DNA of 64,000 nt, from contig CM024759.1 in the NCBI GenBank assembly GCA_014218235.1, forward strand, positions 12,168,712 to 12,232,711, in the 5' to 3' direction. This stretch comes from Colocasia esculenta (Eukaryota > Streptophyta > Magnoliopsida > Alismatales > Araceae). The notes under the pieces were generated by a model. The model did not search any database. It saw only the letters and a program-made list of their open reading frames with translations, and was not told the origin of the DNA. This document shows positions 11,231-21,412 of this stretch, in pieces. How positions within the stretch are numbered: the stretch's first letter is position 1; the number at the start of each line of letters is the position of its first letter. A program made the translations under genes and the position numbers.

Positions 11231-11666
11231 ACAGCCGCCAAGAATCCGCCCAGCGCCGCAAGGGGTTTCTTCTCTGCCGCCACCCCCCGGTGGCACTGGC
11301 CCGGGCTCCATTTGCTGCCGGGAAAATCCGCCCCCGCAGTGCCGTTGAGGCTATGGGAGAAGCGTCGGCGGTTGGGGGATCCCCAAGGAATGCAGCAACA
11401 TGTAGGCATCGGGTGAAATTGGCAGAGAGAAAAGTGGAAAGGGGATAGTTGCAGACTTGGGATGTTTCTAAATCCTATGAGATTTTTAGAGACCTAATAG
11501 ACAGACCCGATTAAACCCACTAAATAAATATTATAAAAAAAGATAAATCTAGACCCATCCACACATTTAGTAACGGGTAAACACAGTGTATTTTACCCAC
11601 TTTTATCCACTTTGTCCAGTTTGGGTTTTGGGTTAACGGGTCTTTTTTGACAGCCCTACTCGGGTA

Positions 11667-12635
11667 CGTTGAATTATATGCAAAAAAAAATTGAGTGAGG
11701 GATTGTACACCCTCAATATTTATAGATGGAGTATTCTATAATACTACACTAGATGAAAACTCTGGCCAGAAGTTTTAGTTCAACTAGTGAGCATGAATCT
11801 ATGTAATCACATGCATGGGGAGGTTAATAATATGAGCATACCCTAATTGATTTAAGGGCATTACCTGTACGAAGGATTATAACTATACGACGATTATTGT
11901 GTACCAAAATAATTTCCTGGGATTATGAATCCACTTTATCATCTACGGGTCATGGCGCGTTGTTGTGAGGGATCCATATTCTGTGAGGTAGATTAAATTA
12001 ATTACAAAATAATTATTTAATTTAAAATTAAAAGTAAATTAAATAAATTAGAAACAAGTCTAATATTATTTGACTTCTTGTATATTAGATTTAGAGGATC
12101 ACATATATTAGAATCATGTTGAGGGGAAGATCCTTAATTAAATATGTAATGGTATATGATCTTCACCAAACTATACAATCCCAAGTTGATCAGAGCAAAA
12201 ATCATTATTTTTAAATGTTTACGTTCCGTTGCGGTTTTTCTTACATCTATTAGTTAGTATTATGAGTACAATACGATGACGCGAATACAGCACTCTGTAC
12301 ACAGCGCAGGAATACAATATGTATGGATCAAAGTCCGCCTCAATTAGGTTAATCTTTAGATAAATGGTGGGTAAGTTTTAGCAGCTTTACATGCACAGGA
12401 TCTTCGACCAACGCCATGATACAAGTGACGCATGACTAACTAGCATGAATCAAGTGCACACGTACGCACAAAAGTAAGCGATCTTGAACCCTATCAATAA
12501 AACACACATTGCTTTTCCAGAATTGGTTTATGAGGTCACAAATCTAAATCAGCACCCAAAAGCTGTTGCCAGCCTTTTAAGGTAGAGAGGGATTTTCTCC
12601 GCATTCTAAAATAAATAGATATTGTCCGTCCCATA

Positions 12636-12674
<39 letters not shown>

Positions 12675-13231
12675 ATACATTTACGAAATTAATGTGAAAC
12701 TCAAAAGTAGACCCTACAATTATCTATTTAAAATTCAAGCTAAATTCAAATTTGTAATTCATTTAATCAAATAATTATTATAATAAAATATGTAATTGAT
12801 AAATTAATCATGTATTGTGATTAGTAACTGGATACTAATTCGGATATTGTGGTATCCATGTCGGATATTATCCGTCCTAATATAAATATGGGTTTTTCAT
12901 TTAGGTATATCTTTCTTACCATTATGACTTTAGGTTGGTCCTAATTTGTTGGCTAATAATCATAATTTATAATTATTATAAAGTTTTAGTTTATTATATA
13001 TATGTTTATATTTAAAAACTAAAAAAAATAAGAACACATAAGTGCTTTTATACTTAATCAGATAATGGGATATATTCGAATCCAGATTGTATTCGGCTAT
13101 CCAATTACACCTAATCAAATAGTCGGATATATCCGAATCTAAATAATATTTGTCGTCGAATTCGAATTCAGATAGTGACAAAATACACCTTAATAGAATA
13201 TGTCAAATCAAATATTTCAAATCCGACCGAT
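11667..13231. other. AT-rich intergenic stretch
   Basis: No gene seen. It contains a (TA)n run at 12638-12670 and, at 12840-13170, scattered ATCCGAAT/ATTCGGAT motifs resembling decayed transposon subterminal sequence. Confidence 0.5.
12638..12670. repeat. (TA)n microsatellite
   Basis: About 16 uninterrupted TA dinucleotides. Confidence 0.95.
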
Positions 13232-13246
13232 CATTGCAAGAAAAAG

Positions 13247-13580
13247 CACCGATAGCGACCGACTTAAATCAGTCGCTAATCGGTCGCAAATCAATCGCTA
13301 TACAATACAGCGACCGAGTTGTAACCGATTAGTGACCGAAAAAGTCGGTTGCTATAATCTGGTCGCTATCAAGAGACTAAAATTAATCGGTCGTTGTTTC
13401 GGTCGCTAATAGCGACCGATCAAGAGCAGTCGCAATATTAGTCGCTATTAGCGACCAATATTATCGGTCGCAATATCCGTCGCTAACAGTGACCGATATT
13501 ATCGGTCGTTATATCGACCTCTAACTCAGAGACCGATTAACGACCAATATTCATGCGGTCGTTGTATGAGTAGCGACGGA
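13247..13580. repeat. CACTA subterminal repeats (TCGGTCGC / GCGACCGA)
   Basis: About twenty copies or variants of the motif CGGTCGCTA in both orientations occur within 330 bp next to the element terminus. In characterised CACTA elements such subterminal motifs are bound by the TNPA protein during transposition. Copy 2 lacks this block. Confidence 0.85.
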
Positions 13581-13929
13581 CTTATTTTTATAATATAATT
13601 TTTTTTATAAATTTAACATAAATGACAATAAATCACCTGATAAATGACAATAAAATAAAAGCACAATACATCTACTACACAAATCACAATATCTCATCAC
13701 ATATACCACAACAAATATACAAACCCATCATACATCCATCATAAAATTACAACATCCACACAACTAACATGATATTGCAAACCATGTCATCCTGGTCCTC
13801 GTCTCTCCCAACACCTCACGACAGATGATCATGTATATCATTTCTAAAAATTTAAAATCAAATACTTAATAAATAAATTATTTTTTTAAAATTGAAAGCA
13901 AGTTGTTTTTCATTTCACTTAATTTGACA
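13581..13929. other. AT-rich spacer inside CACTA copy 1
   Basis: No gene seen; simple AT-rich sequence between the subterminal repeats and the tandem array. Confidence 0.5.
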
Positions 13930-16790
13930 AATGACAATTTTTAACGTTTTGCTCAAATCGAGAGTCCAATTTGGACTCTGTCAGTTTCTACAAATCACTC
14001 TCACCTTCCTGATCGTGTTAAAGTCATTGACAAATTAATCAGACCTATATTTTTAATTTTGACCCTCTTAAACCCATGTTTATTGACTTTAAAGTAAGTT
14101 CTTTTAGAAAATGTAAATATGAGCATCGAGCTCAAACCTGGAGTCTAATTTGAACTCCGTCAGTTTCTACGGGTTACTTTCACCCCTCACATCTCTTTTA
14201 AATTTTGGACCCTCAAACTCAAGTTCATAGATTTTAAACAAAACTAGTTAAGAAAATGAAAAATTGATTGCCCAATCCAGATCGGGAGTCCAATTTGGAC
14301 TCCGTCAGTTTCTACAAGTCACGTTCACCTTCCTGATCGTGTTGTAATCATTGACAAATTAATTGGACTTATATTTTTAATTCTGACCCTCCTAAACCCG
14401 TGTTTATTGACTTTAAACTAAGTTTTTTTAGAAAATCTAAATTTGAACATTGAGCTCAAACCTGGAGTCCAATTTGAACTCCATCAATTTCTACAGGTTA
14501 TTTTCGACCCCTAAGTCGTGTTAGAACAATCAATAGGCTGATTGGACCTCTTTTTTAAATTTTGGACCATCACACCCAAGTTCATAGATTTTAAAAAAAA
14601 CTAGTTAAGAAAATAAAAAATTGATTGCCCAGTACATATCGGGAGTCCAATTTGGACTCCGTTAGTTTCTACAAGTCATGCTCACCTTCCCGATCGTGTT
14701 GGAATTATTAAAAAATTAATTGGACTTATATTTTTAATTTTGACCCTCCTAAACCCATGTTTATTGACTTTAAACTAAGTTTTTTTTAAGAAAAAATAAA
14801 TTTGAGCATTAATCTCAAACTTGTAGTCCATTTTGAACTCCGTCAGTTTCTACGGGTTACTTTCACCCCCCAAGTCGTGTTGGTACAATCGATAGGCTGA
14901 TTGGACCTCTCTTTTAAATTTTGGACCCTCAAACCCAAGTTCATAGATTTTAAACAAAACTAGTTAAGAAAATGAAAAATTGATTGCCCAGTCTAGAATG
15001 GGAGTCCAATTTGGACTTCGTCAGTTTCTACAAGTCACGCTCACCTTCCCAATCGTGTTGGAATCATTGACAAATTAATTGGACTTATATTTTTAATTTT
15101 GACCCTCCTAAACGCATGTTTATTGACTTTAAACTAAGTTTTAATAGAAAATGTAAATTTGAGCATTGAACTCAAAACTGGAGTCCAATTTGAACTCCGT
15201 CAGTTTTTACAGGTTACTTTCACCCCCCAAGTCGTGTTGGAATAATCGATAGGCTGATTGGACCTCTCTTTTAAATTTCGGACCCTCAAACCCAAGTTCA
15301 TAGATTTTAAACAAAACTAGTTAAGAAAATGAAAAATTGATTGCCCAGTCTAGATTGGGAGTCCAATTTGGACTCCGTCAGTTTCTACAAGTCAAACTCA
15401 CCTTCTCGATTCTATTGGAATCATTAACAAATTAATTGGACTTATATTTTTAATTTTGACCCTCCTAAACCATTGTTTATTGACTTTAAACTAAGTTTTT
15501 TTTAGAAAATATAAATTTGAGCATTGAGCTCAAACTTGGAGTCCAATTTGAACTCCGTCAGTTTCTACGGGTTACTTTCACCCTCCAGGTTGTGTTGGAA
15601 CAATCGATAGGCTGATTGGATCTCTCTTTTAAATTTTGGACCCGCAAACCCAAGTTCATAGATTTTAAACAAAACTAGTTACGAAAATGAAAGATTGATT
15701 ATCCAGTCTAGATCGGGAGTCCAATTTGGACTCCGTCAGTTTCTACAAGTCACGCTCACCTTCCCGGTCATGTTGGAATCATTAACAAATTAATTGGACT
15801 TATATTTTTAATTTTGACCCTCCTAAACCCGTGTTTATTGACTTTAAACTAAGTTTTTTTAGAAAATGTAAATTTGAGCATTGAGCTCAAACTTGGAGTT
15901 CAATTTGAACTCTGTCAGTTACTACGGGTTACTTTCATCCCCCAGCACGTGTTGGAACAATCGATAGGATGATTGGACTTCTCTTTTAAATTTTGGACTC
16001 GCAAACCCAAGCTCATAGATTTTAAACAAAACTAGTTAAGAAAATAAAAAATTGATTACCCAATCCAGATCGGGAGTCCAATTTGGACTCCGTTAGTTTC
16101 TACAAGTCACGCTCACCATCTCGGTCGTGTTGGAATCATTAACAAATTAATTAGAATTATATTTTTAATTTTGACCCTCCTAAACCCCTGTTTATTAACT
16201 TTAAACTAAGTTCTTTTAGAAAATGTAAATTTCAACATCGAGCTCAAACCTGGAGTCCAATTTGAACTCCGTCAGTTTCTATGGGTTACTTTCACCCCTA
16301 AGTCGTGTTAGAACAATCGATAGGCTGATTGGACCTCTCTTTTAAATTTTGGACTCTCAAACCCAAGTTCATATATTTTAAATAATATTAGTTAAGAAAA
16401 TAAAAAATTGATTGCCCAGTCCATATCGAGATTCTAATTTGGACTCCGTCAGTTTCTACAAGTCACGCACACCTTTCCGGTCGTGTTGAAATCATTGACA
16501 AATTAATTGGACTTATATTTTAATTTTGACGCTCCTAAACTCATGTTTATTAACTTTAAGCTAAGTTCTTTTAGAAAATGTAAATTTCAACATCGAGCTC
16601 AAACTTGGAATCCAATTTGAACTACGTCAGTTTATACGAGTTACTTTCACCCCCCAAGTCGTGTTGGAACAATCGATAGGCTGATTGGACCTCCCTTTTA
16701 AATTTTAGACCCATAAACCCAAGTTCATAGATTTTAAACAATACTAGTTAAGAAAATGAAAATTTTACCCTCATCAACCCAAGTTCTTGT
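13930..16790. repeat. Satellite-like tandem array, 8 units of about 357 bp (2 x 178 bp)
   Basis: The near-palindrome GAGTCCAATTTGGACTC recurs at 13962, 14286, 14643, 15002, 15359, 15717, 16074 and about 16430; after the first interval (324) the spacing is 356-359 bp. Between each pair lies a related half-unit with GGAGTCCAATTTGAACTCC (for example at 14465), so the basic monomer is about 178 bp and the unit a dimer (half A with TCTACAAGTCAC, half B with TCTACGGGTTAC). The array lies between subterminal repeats and the TNPA-like gene. Copy 2 has only about 1.3 units. Confidence 0.92.
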
Positions 16791-16828
16791 ATTTTGTAAG
16801 ATGATATTTAGAGTTAAGAAATAAAAAA

Positions 16829-18711
16829 TCAATAAAATAAAATACTGACTGGAGGTTGTTGTGCAGGAGGTGCTCTATCACAAAGAATTCCCAATTGTGC
16901 GAGCATCTGGGAGACAGTCTGAGAGACGATGGTTGAGATATTCTGAGAGACGCTCTCGTTGACGATCTCTCTAAACTGATCCGGAGTCATAGTCAGGGCG
17001 GCATTGGAAGAACCACCTGGGGTTGTAGGTGTGGTAAATGGAGAGGTTGCATGTGAGACGAAGCTCGAGCATGATGATATCACCCTGGTCGTGCCCAAGC
17101 CATGTCCAAAACCATACACATGGCCTTTCTTGGGTGCCCCAGATGCTGCAACCCAAATGTCATGATCCAACTATGGACGCTGACTATCGTCCCCGTACCT
17201 CTCATCCATTCCTCTACTATATGACTCCTGTAAAAAAAAAACAAAATTATTCTACATTTTACTTTTAAATGAAAACTATTGGTGTATACACTTACCGCTA
17301 CCTCCCAAGCTTTCTCACTAATGTAATCATACGTCCCTTTCTTCTTATGAGTTTCATCAAAAAGTACTTGAAATTAAGGTGGCCGCTTGAGCTATGCTTC
17401 ATGTTTTTCAAATAAATCATAGTTTATTATTATATTTAAAAAATCACAAATATAAAAGTGTACTTACCAATCGCGCTTTATGCATTGCAAAAGAGACAAA
17501 GTCATTCATGTGTACATTTACTTCAGAATACACAGCTCTGTTTTGCTTTGCTTTGGAAGAATTTTCATTCCATTTCTCCCCTCCCCAAATCACGCATAGC
17601 TCTATCTAATACTCCTTTCTCATCCAAACAGGCTCATGCTCCTTCCACTGGTTCTTATATGTGCTTCCACATACTCTTTTTGCATTTCTTCGAATATTAT
17701 ACAAAAGATGTTTGAAATTTGCTCTTGCAGTGGTTGTCCATGCAGATCTAGCACGTAACTCATCTGAATGCTCTGTGAATCGATGATTCCTCTGCATATT
17801 AACAAAAAAATGAATTATATACAACATAACAATTAGTGTGTTAAATTAAGAATTGAAAAAGATTTAGTTTGATAAAATAAGATACATACCATGAACATAT
17901 CATACAATAAATCCTGAACATCCATCGAAAAATCAAAAAAGCGATGGATAGGGCTAGGAAAATATGGTTGAATTATCTTTGTAATAAATTGTGATGCTTG
18001 GGCTGGTTCTATTTTATTCCTGAAATTGAAAATGTTAATACCACAATGACGAATAGATAACAAAAATAGTGCATTACATACCCTTCATTTATCCACATTG
18101 CCCACATCGTCTCATTATAACTGCCCTCCCCCTCGTGATGACTCGTCTCGTCATCAGCATGTACAATACGAGTTAATTAGCATAAATAAAACAAACTATC
18201 AAAAATATACCTATAAATGTGAATGAACATACCTGGCTCAGATGGAGGAGGTGTAGATCCACTAGCCATCTGTGATGGAGATGCATAGGTCGTCGGTCCT
18301 ATACCACAATGACATAAAGAATTATATTAAATAAATACTGCAATGCATACTAATCATGACATATATACTTGTTGTCGGTGGTAGAGGTGCATATGTCGTG
18401 GGTCCTGTAAGGATAGAAATAAGATACATCAATGATATAAAGAATTATATTAAACAAATACTACAATACATACTAATCATGACATATATACTTGCTGCCG
18501 CTGGTAGAGGTGCAGAGGTCGTAGGTCCTATAAGGATAACAATAAGATACCACAATGACATAAAGAATTATATTAAATAAATACCGCAATACATACAAAT
18601 CAAAGTATACATACCTCCTGCCAGTGGTGGAGGTGTAGAAAAGGAAGTAAATCTCCTCCCACTACCCTCTCCCCTCCCACCTGAAGAAGTCGCACGTCGT
18701 CCTCGAACCAT
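16829..18711 (-). pseudogene. CACTA TNPA-like protein (Ptta/En/Spm transposase-associated), copy 1
   Basis: Exons read from the ATG at 18709-18711: 18615-18711 (MVRGRRATSSGGRGEGSGRR), 36-nt microexons 18492-18527 and 18369-18404, 18233-18298, an exon ending near 18090 (DETSHHEGEGSYNETMWAMW), 17890-18019 (QASQFITKIIQPYFPSPIHR), about 17600-17795 (RRNAKRVCGSTYKNQWKEHE) and 16829-17170 (DIWVAASGAPKKGHVYGFGH...SQMLAQLG). The text matches the plant Ptta/En/Spm (Transposase_24) family, which binds subterminal repeats. Lesions: a TAG after WMRKEY where copy 2 has TGG, and the acceptor before VHADDE reads TTG where copy 2 has TAG. Exon limits are inferred from splice consensus and comparison of the two copies. 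Confidence 0.8.
18369..18527 (-). repeat. Tandem microexon-plus-intron duplication, 123-bp period
   Basis: Two 36-nt exons (18369-18404 and 18492-18527), each with AG before and GTATAT after, encode PTTYAPLPPTT and PTTSAPLPAAA. The same unit start is seen in the 66-nt exon 18233-18298 (PTTYASPSQ). Introns of about 87 nt are duplicated with the exons. All junctions are phase 1, so each added unit keeps the frame. Copy 2 carries one more unit. Confidence 0.8.
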
Positions 18712-18809
18712 ATCTTCAAGTGGTAATAAAATACATGCATATTCATCAAATAGTGGAAGAAAGAAAGATGTAGAATATTAGAATTTCTAGTAAAATTTTC
18801 TACCATTAA

Positions 18810-18995
18810 TCAAACATTCTCCATTTCATCTTCAGATGTTGGGGACATATCAAATTCAGCATTGACATATTCATTATCAGATTCATTTTGATCACTAGTA
18901 TATTCCTCCTCATCGGAGTCCCCCAACTGTATTTCAGGTTGTTGTGGATCGACTTCTTCCACTTCATTCTCTTTAGATAAAGAAAGTGCCTCCAC
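18810..18995 (-). pseudogene. 3' end of CACTA TNPD transposase, copy 1
   Basis: It encodes an acidic tail (LSKENEVEEVDPQQPEIQLG ... DMSPTSEDEMENV, stop). Copy 2 has the same tail at about 55966-56150 attached to a full set of TNPD domains. Only this end survives here; the break at about 18995 marks the truncation of the element. Confidence 0.75.
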
Positions 18996-19252
18996 AGATT
19001 TACTCTATATCCATTCCGTTTATAGGTCTATTGTAACAAATTCCACCCTCATATGTCTTGATGTGGAGGAGGCTTTTCTCTATAAGGTATAGTTCATGCT
19101 AGGGATGTTCATTTCTCAATTTGAACCCCTGAACCAAACTTTTGGTTCAATTCAAATACTAGAATTTGGATCAATGACCCAAACCAAACCGAATTATCTT
19201 TAAAGGGTTTGGTGCAATTTAGTAGCAGAATCGAACTGTGTGAATTAAATAA
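18996..19252. other. Short unassigned segment with a hAT-like end
   Basis: TAGGGATGTTCATTT at about 19097 resembles a hAT-type terminus and is followed by TTTGGTTCAATTC and GACCCAAACCAAACCGAA. A diverged copy of the same text occurs at 21788-21990 in the same orientation. The solo LTR interrupts the sequence at 19252. Confidence 0.35.
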
Positions 19253-21407
19253 CGTTGAACCACTCTTATATTTTATCCTTTTATTTTGGTGATAACAAAA
19301 TCCATGTTTAACTTAAAATATCATTAATATATTTTATATCATATTTCTCCCATGAATACAATATATTCTTGCATTATCATTATAGATTTACACTGAGTTT
19401 CAACTTCGTCATGCATGTTTTGATCATGTTCAGTCGAAGCTTACTTCATCATATACGAAGCTACCTTCGTCATATCCGAAGCTAGAACTTTGTCATGCAT
19501 GTTTTGGTCGTGATCAGTCGAAATCCAACTTCATCATATACGAAGCTAACTTCGTCATATCCGAAGCTATATACGAAGTTCACTTTGACCGACGACATTA
19601 TTTTCTGTACATCCAAAGTTTCACTTCGTCATATACGAAATTACACATCGTCATATTCGAAGTTTCACTTCGACCGATTGCATTGTATTTTGATTCCAGT
19701 CGAAGCTCAACATCGATTGCTTCATAAATATCGATTATCTTTTAAATATCGATTACCTTTTGAACATCGATTGTCTAAAACATCGATTACTTCATAAATA
19801 TCGATTATCTTTTAAACATCAATTACCTTTTGAACATCGATTGTCTAAAATATCGATTGCTTCATAAATATCGATTATCTTTTAAACATCGATTTTCTTT
19901 AGACATCGATTGCCTTAGAACATCGATTGTCTTAAACATTGATTGTTTTCTACTCGAACATCGATTGTCTTAGACATCAATTACCTTTGAACATCAATTG
20001 TCTGAAATATCGATTGTCTTAAACATCAATTACTTTTTACTTGAACATCGATTGTCTTAAACATCAATTATTTTTTACTTGAACATCGATTACTTCAAAC
20101 ATCGATTACTATTATATTTAAACATCGATTGTCTTTTATATCGATTACCCTATTAAACATCGATTATTTTTATGAAACATTGAATGCCTCTAAAACATCA
20201 ATTACTATTATACCTAAACATCGATTCTCTATATTTCAAATGTTTCAAAATGTTTGTGGCGGTAAATGAAAGTTTGTATGTACTTCACATGTTATCTTAT
20301 TATTTCTCTGTCTGACTGAAGATCTTTTTGATGTCTATCCTTCAAGGTAGTTGCCAACAGGAAACATGGAAGTAAGACCTCACCTAACATATCTGAATGT
20401 CAGCGGAAATCATGGACCTTTGCACATAACAAGGTATGTGGATCCAAGAACCCCAACGACTATACTTCAACGGATCTGTTCAAGCTACTCTTTAAAAGAA
20501 TGAAGCAAGACTGAAAAACAAGAAGTACAGAATACCTCAAAATCATTCAAAAAGTGTACATCCAGTGAGAAGTCTTAATGCTATACACACTCAAAGTAAG
20601 AGAGAAAGAGCTCGAGCCCAAAAAGAAGTATGCGCGCAAGCAACCATCTGAAGTCTTCAAGCATTCAACATTTTTTTCTCTCTTCACTCTCTCTGTGCAT
20701 CATTGTACATCTGGGGAGAGTCTGTGGGCTGAGGATTTAAGTTTCATTGTATTTATCTTATAATCCTTTTAGCTCTCAGGTTGCTGTTGGAGATCAAGCA
20801 AGCTAAATTCTTTTCTTCAGAACTTGATCTCCACAGTCTGCTCATTCTTTCTTAAAGAAGAGCAAGAGTTTTTCCTCTTCAAGGGTGAAGAGAAGACCGA
20901 CTGAAGTGCTGGGTGTCTGTCTAGCTGAGAGACTGTACTCAGTGTTCCCTTGTGTTAAAGGAAGAACCCAGCTGAGGTTGGTGTCAACAAAACCCCAACT
21001 AGGGGTTTAAGTCTAGCAGAACTGTATTAAGATTTGTTTCAGAAGGGTGGTTTCTTGACCTGTAACAGAAATGAGTTTCTATTCTACTCGGAAAGGAATA
21101 GGACCAGTAGGGAGCTGGGGGTTATATATCCTTGGGGGGTTGTACCTTGGTTAGTGAAATCCTAAGATTTACTTAGGGACTGAACGTAGGTCTTCCATTT
21201 GAGAAGTACCGAATCAGGATAAAATTCTATGTGTTTATTTGTGTGATTGCTTGTTTAAATTACTTCTGCACTGCTACTCTATCTACTGCACACAACTACA
21301 TTCACTAAACAAAGTTTTCAGATGGTGATCGTTATTTGTACTTTTAGATTATCCTATTCCCCCCCCCCCCCCTCTAGGCCATCCTTGCTGCCATCCGTGG
21401 GCGAACA
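19253..21407 (+). mobile_element. Solo LTR of a SIRE/Maximus-type Copia element
   Basis: The left edge CGTTGAACC and right edge GGGCGAACA form a degenerate TGTTG...CAACA-type inverted end, with the perfect 5-bp duplication AATAA at 19248-19252 and 21408-21412. The interior has the SIRE hallmarks: TTTTGGTGATAACAAAA near the start, then at the end TAGTGAAATCCTAAGATTT, a short GACGTAGGTCTTCC-type tract, and a C-run followed by CTCTAGG. No internal region or primer site remains, so LTR-LTR recombination is the simple explanation. Confidence 0.85.
19420..20230 (+). repeat. Palindrome array in the solo LTR (CTTCG...CGAAG and ATCGAT)
   Basis: The first part (19420-19700) repeats ACTTCGTCATATACGAAG-type inverted repeats; the second (19705-20230) has more than 25 copies of ATCGAT or its single-transition variants ATCAAT and ATTGAT, spaced about 12-30 bp and following A-rich or CATC contexts. 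No reading frame is conserved through it. Confidence 0.9.
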
Positions 21408-21412
21408 AATAA

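Larger units (their letters stand above)
9956..11658. mobile_element. Non-autonomous hAT transposon with 8-bp TSD
   Basis: The left end reads TAGGGTTGTCAAA and the right end TTTTTGACAGCCCTA, an imperfect terminal inverted repeat. The perfect 8-bp duplication CTCGGGTA lies at 9948-9955 and 11659-11666. TIR type and TSD length are diagnostic of the hAT superfamily. No transposase is present. Inside are GGGTCT-rich subterminal sequence, about five 60-bp tandem repeats (10260-10560) and a GC-rich block (10930-11445) that contains a host gene fragment. Confidence 0.9.
13232..18995 (-). mobile_element. CACTA (En/Spm) transposon copy 1, truncated at its 5' side
   Basis: The plus-strand left edge CATTGCAAGAAAAAGC resembles the CACTACAAGAAAA terminus of plant CACTA elements with two changes; it is the 3' end for the minus-oriented genes. 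It is followed by GCGACCGA-type subterminal repeats, a long tandem array, a TNPA-like gene (16829-18711) and the last codons of the TNPD transposase (18810-18995). Similarity to copy 2 (53236-59422) stops at about 18995, so the transposase body and other terminus are lost. I did not find a clear 3-bp TSD. Confidence 0.82.

Noticed and set aside
19530..19570. ACTTCGTCATATACGAAG units look like loxP half-sites
   Set aside because: The match is limited to a short ACTTCGT...ACGAAGT text with different spacing, and the units are many and degenerate within a plant LTR. This is a coincidence of palindromic sequence.
19705..20230. Regularly repeated short motif resembling a CRISPR array
   Set aside because: Repeat cores are only 6-10 bp, spacing is irregular, there are no cas genes and the DNA is plant nuclear.
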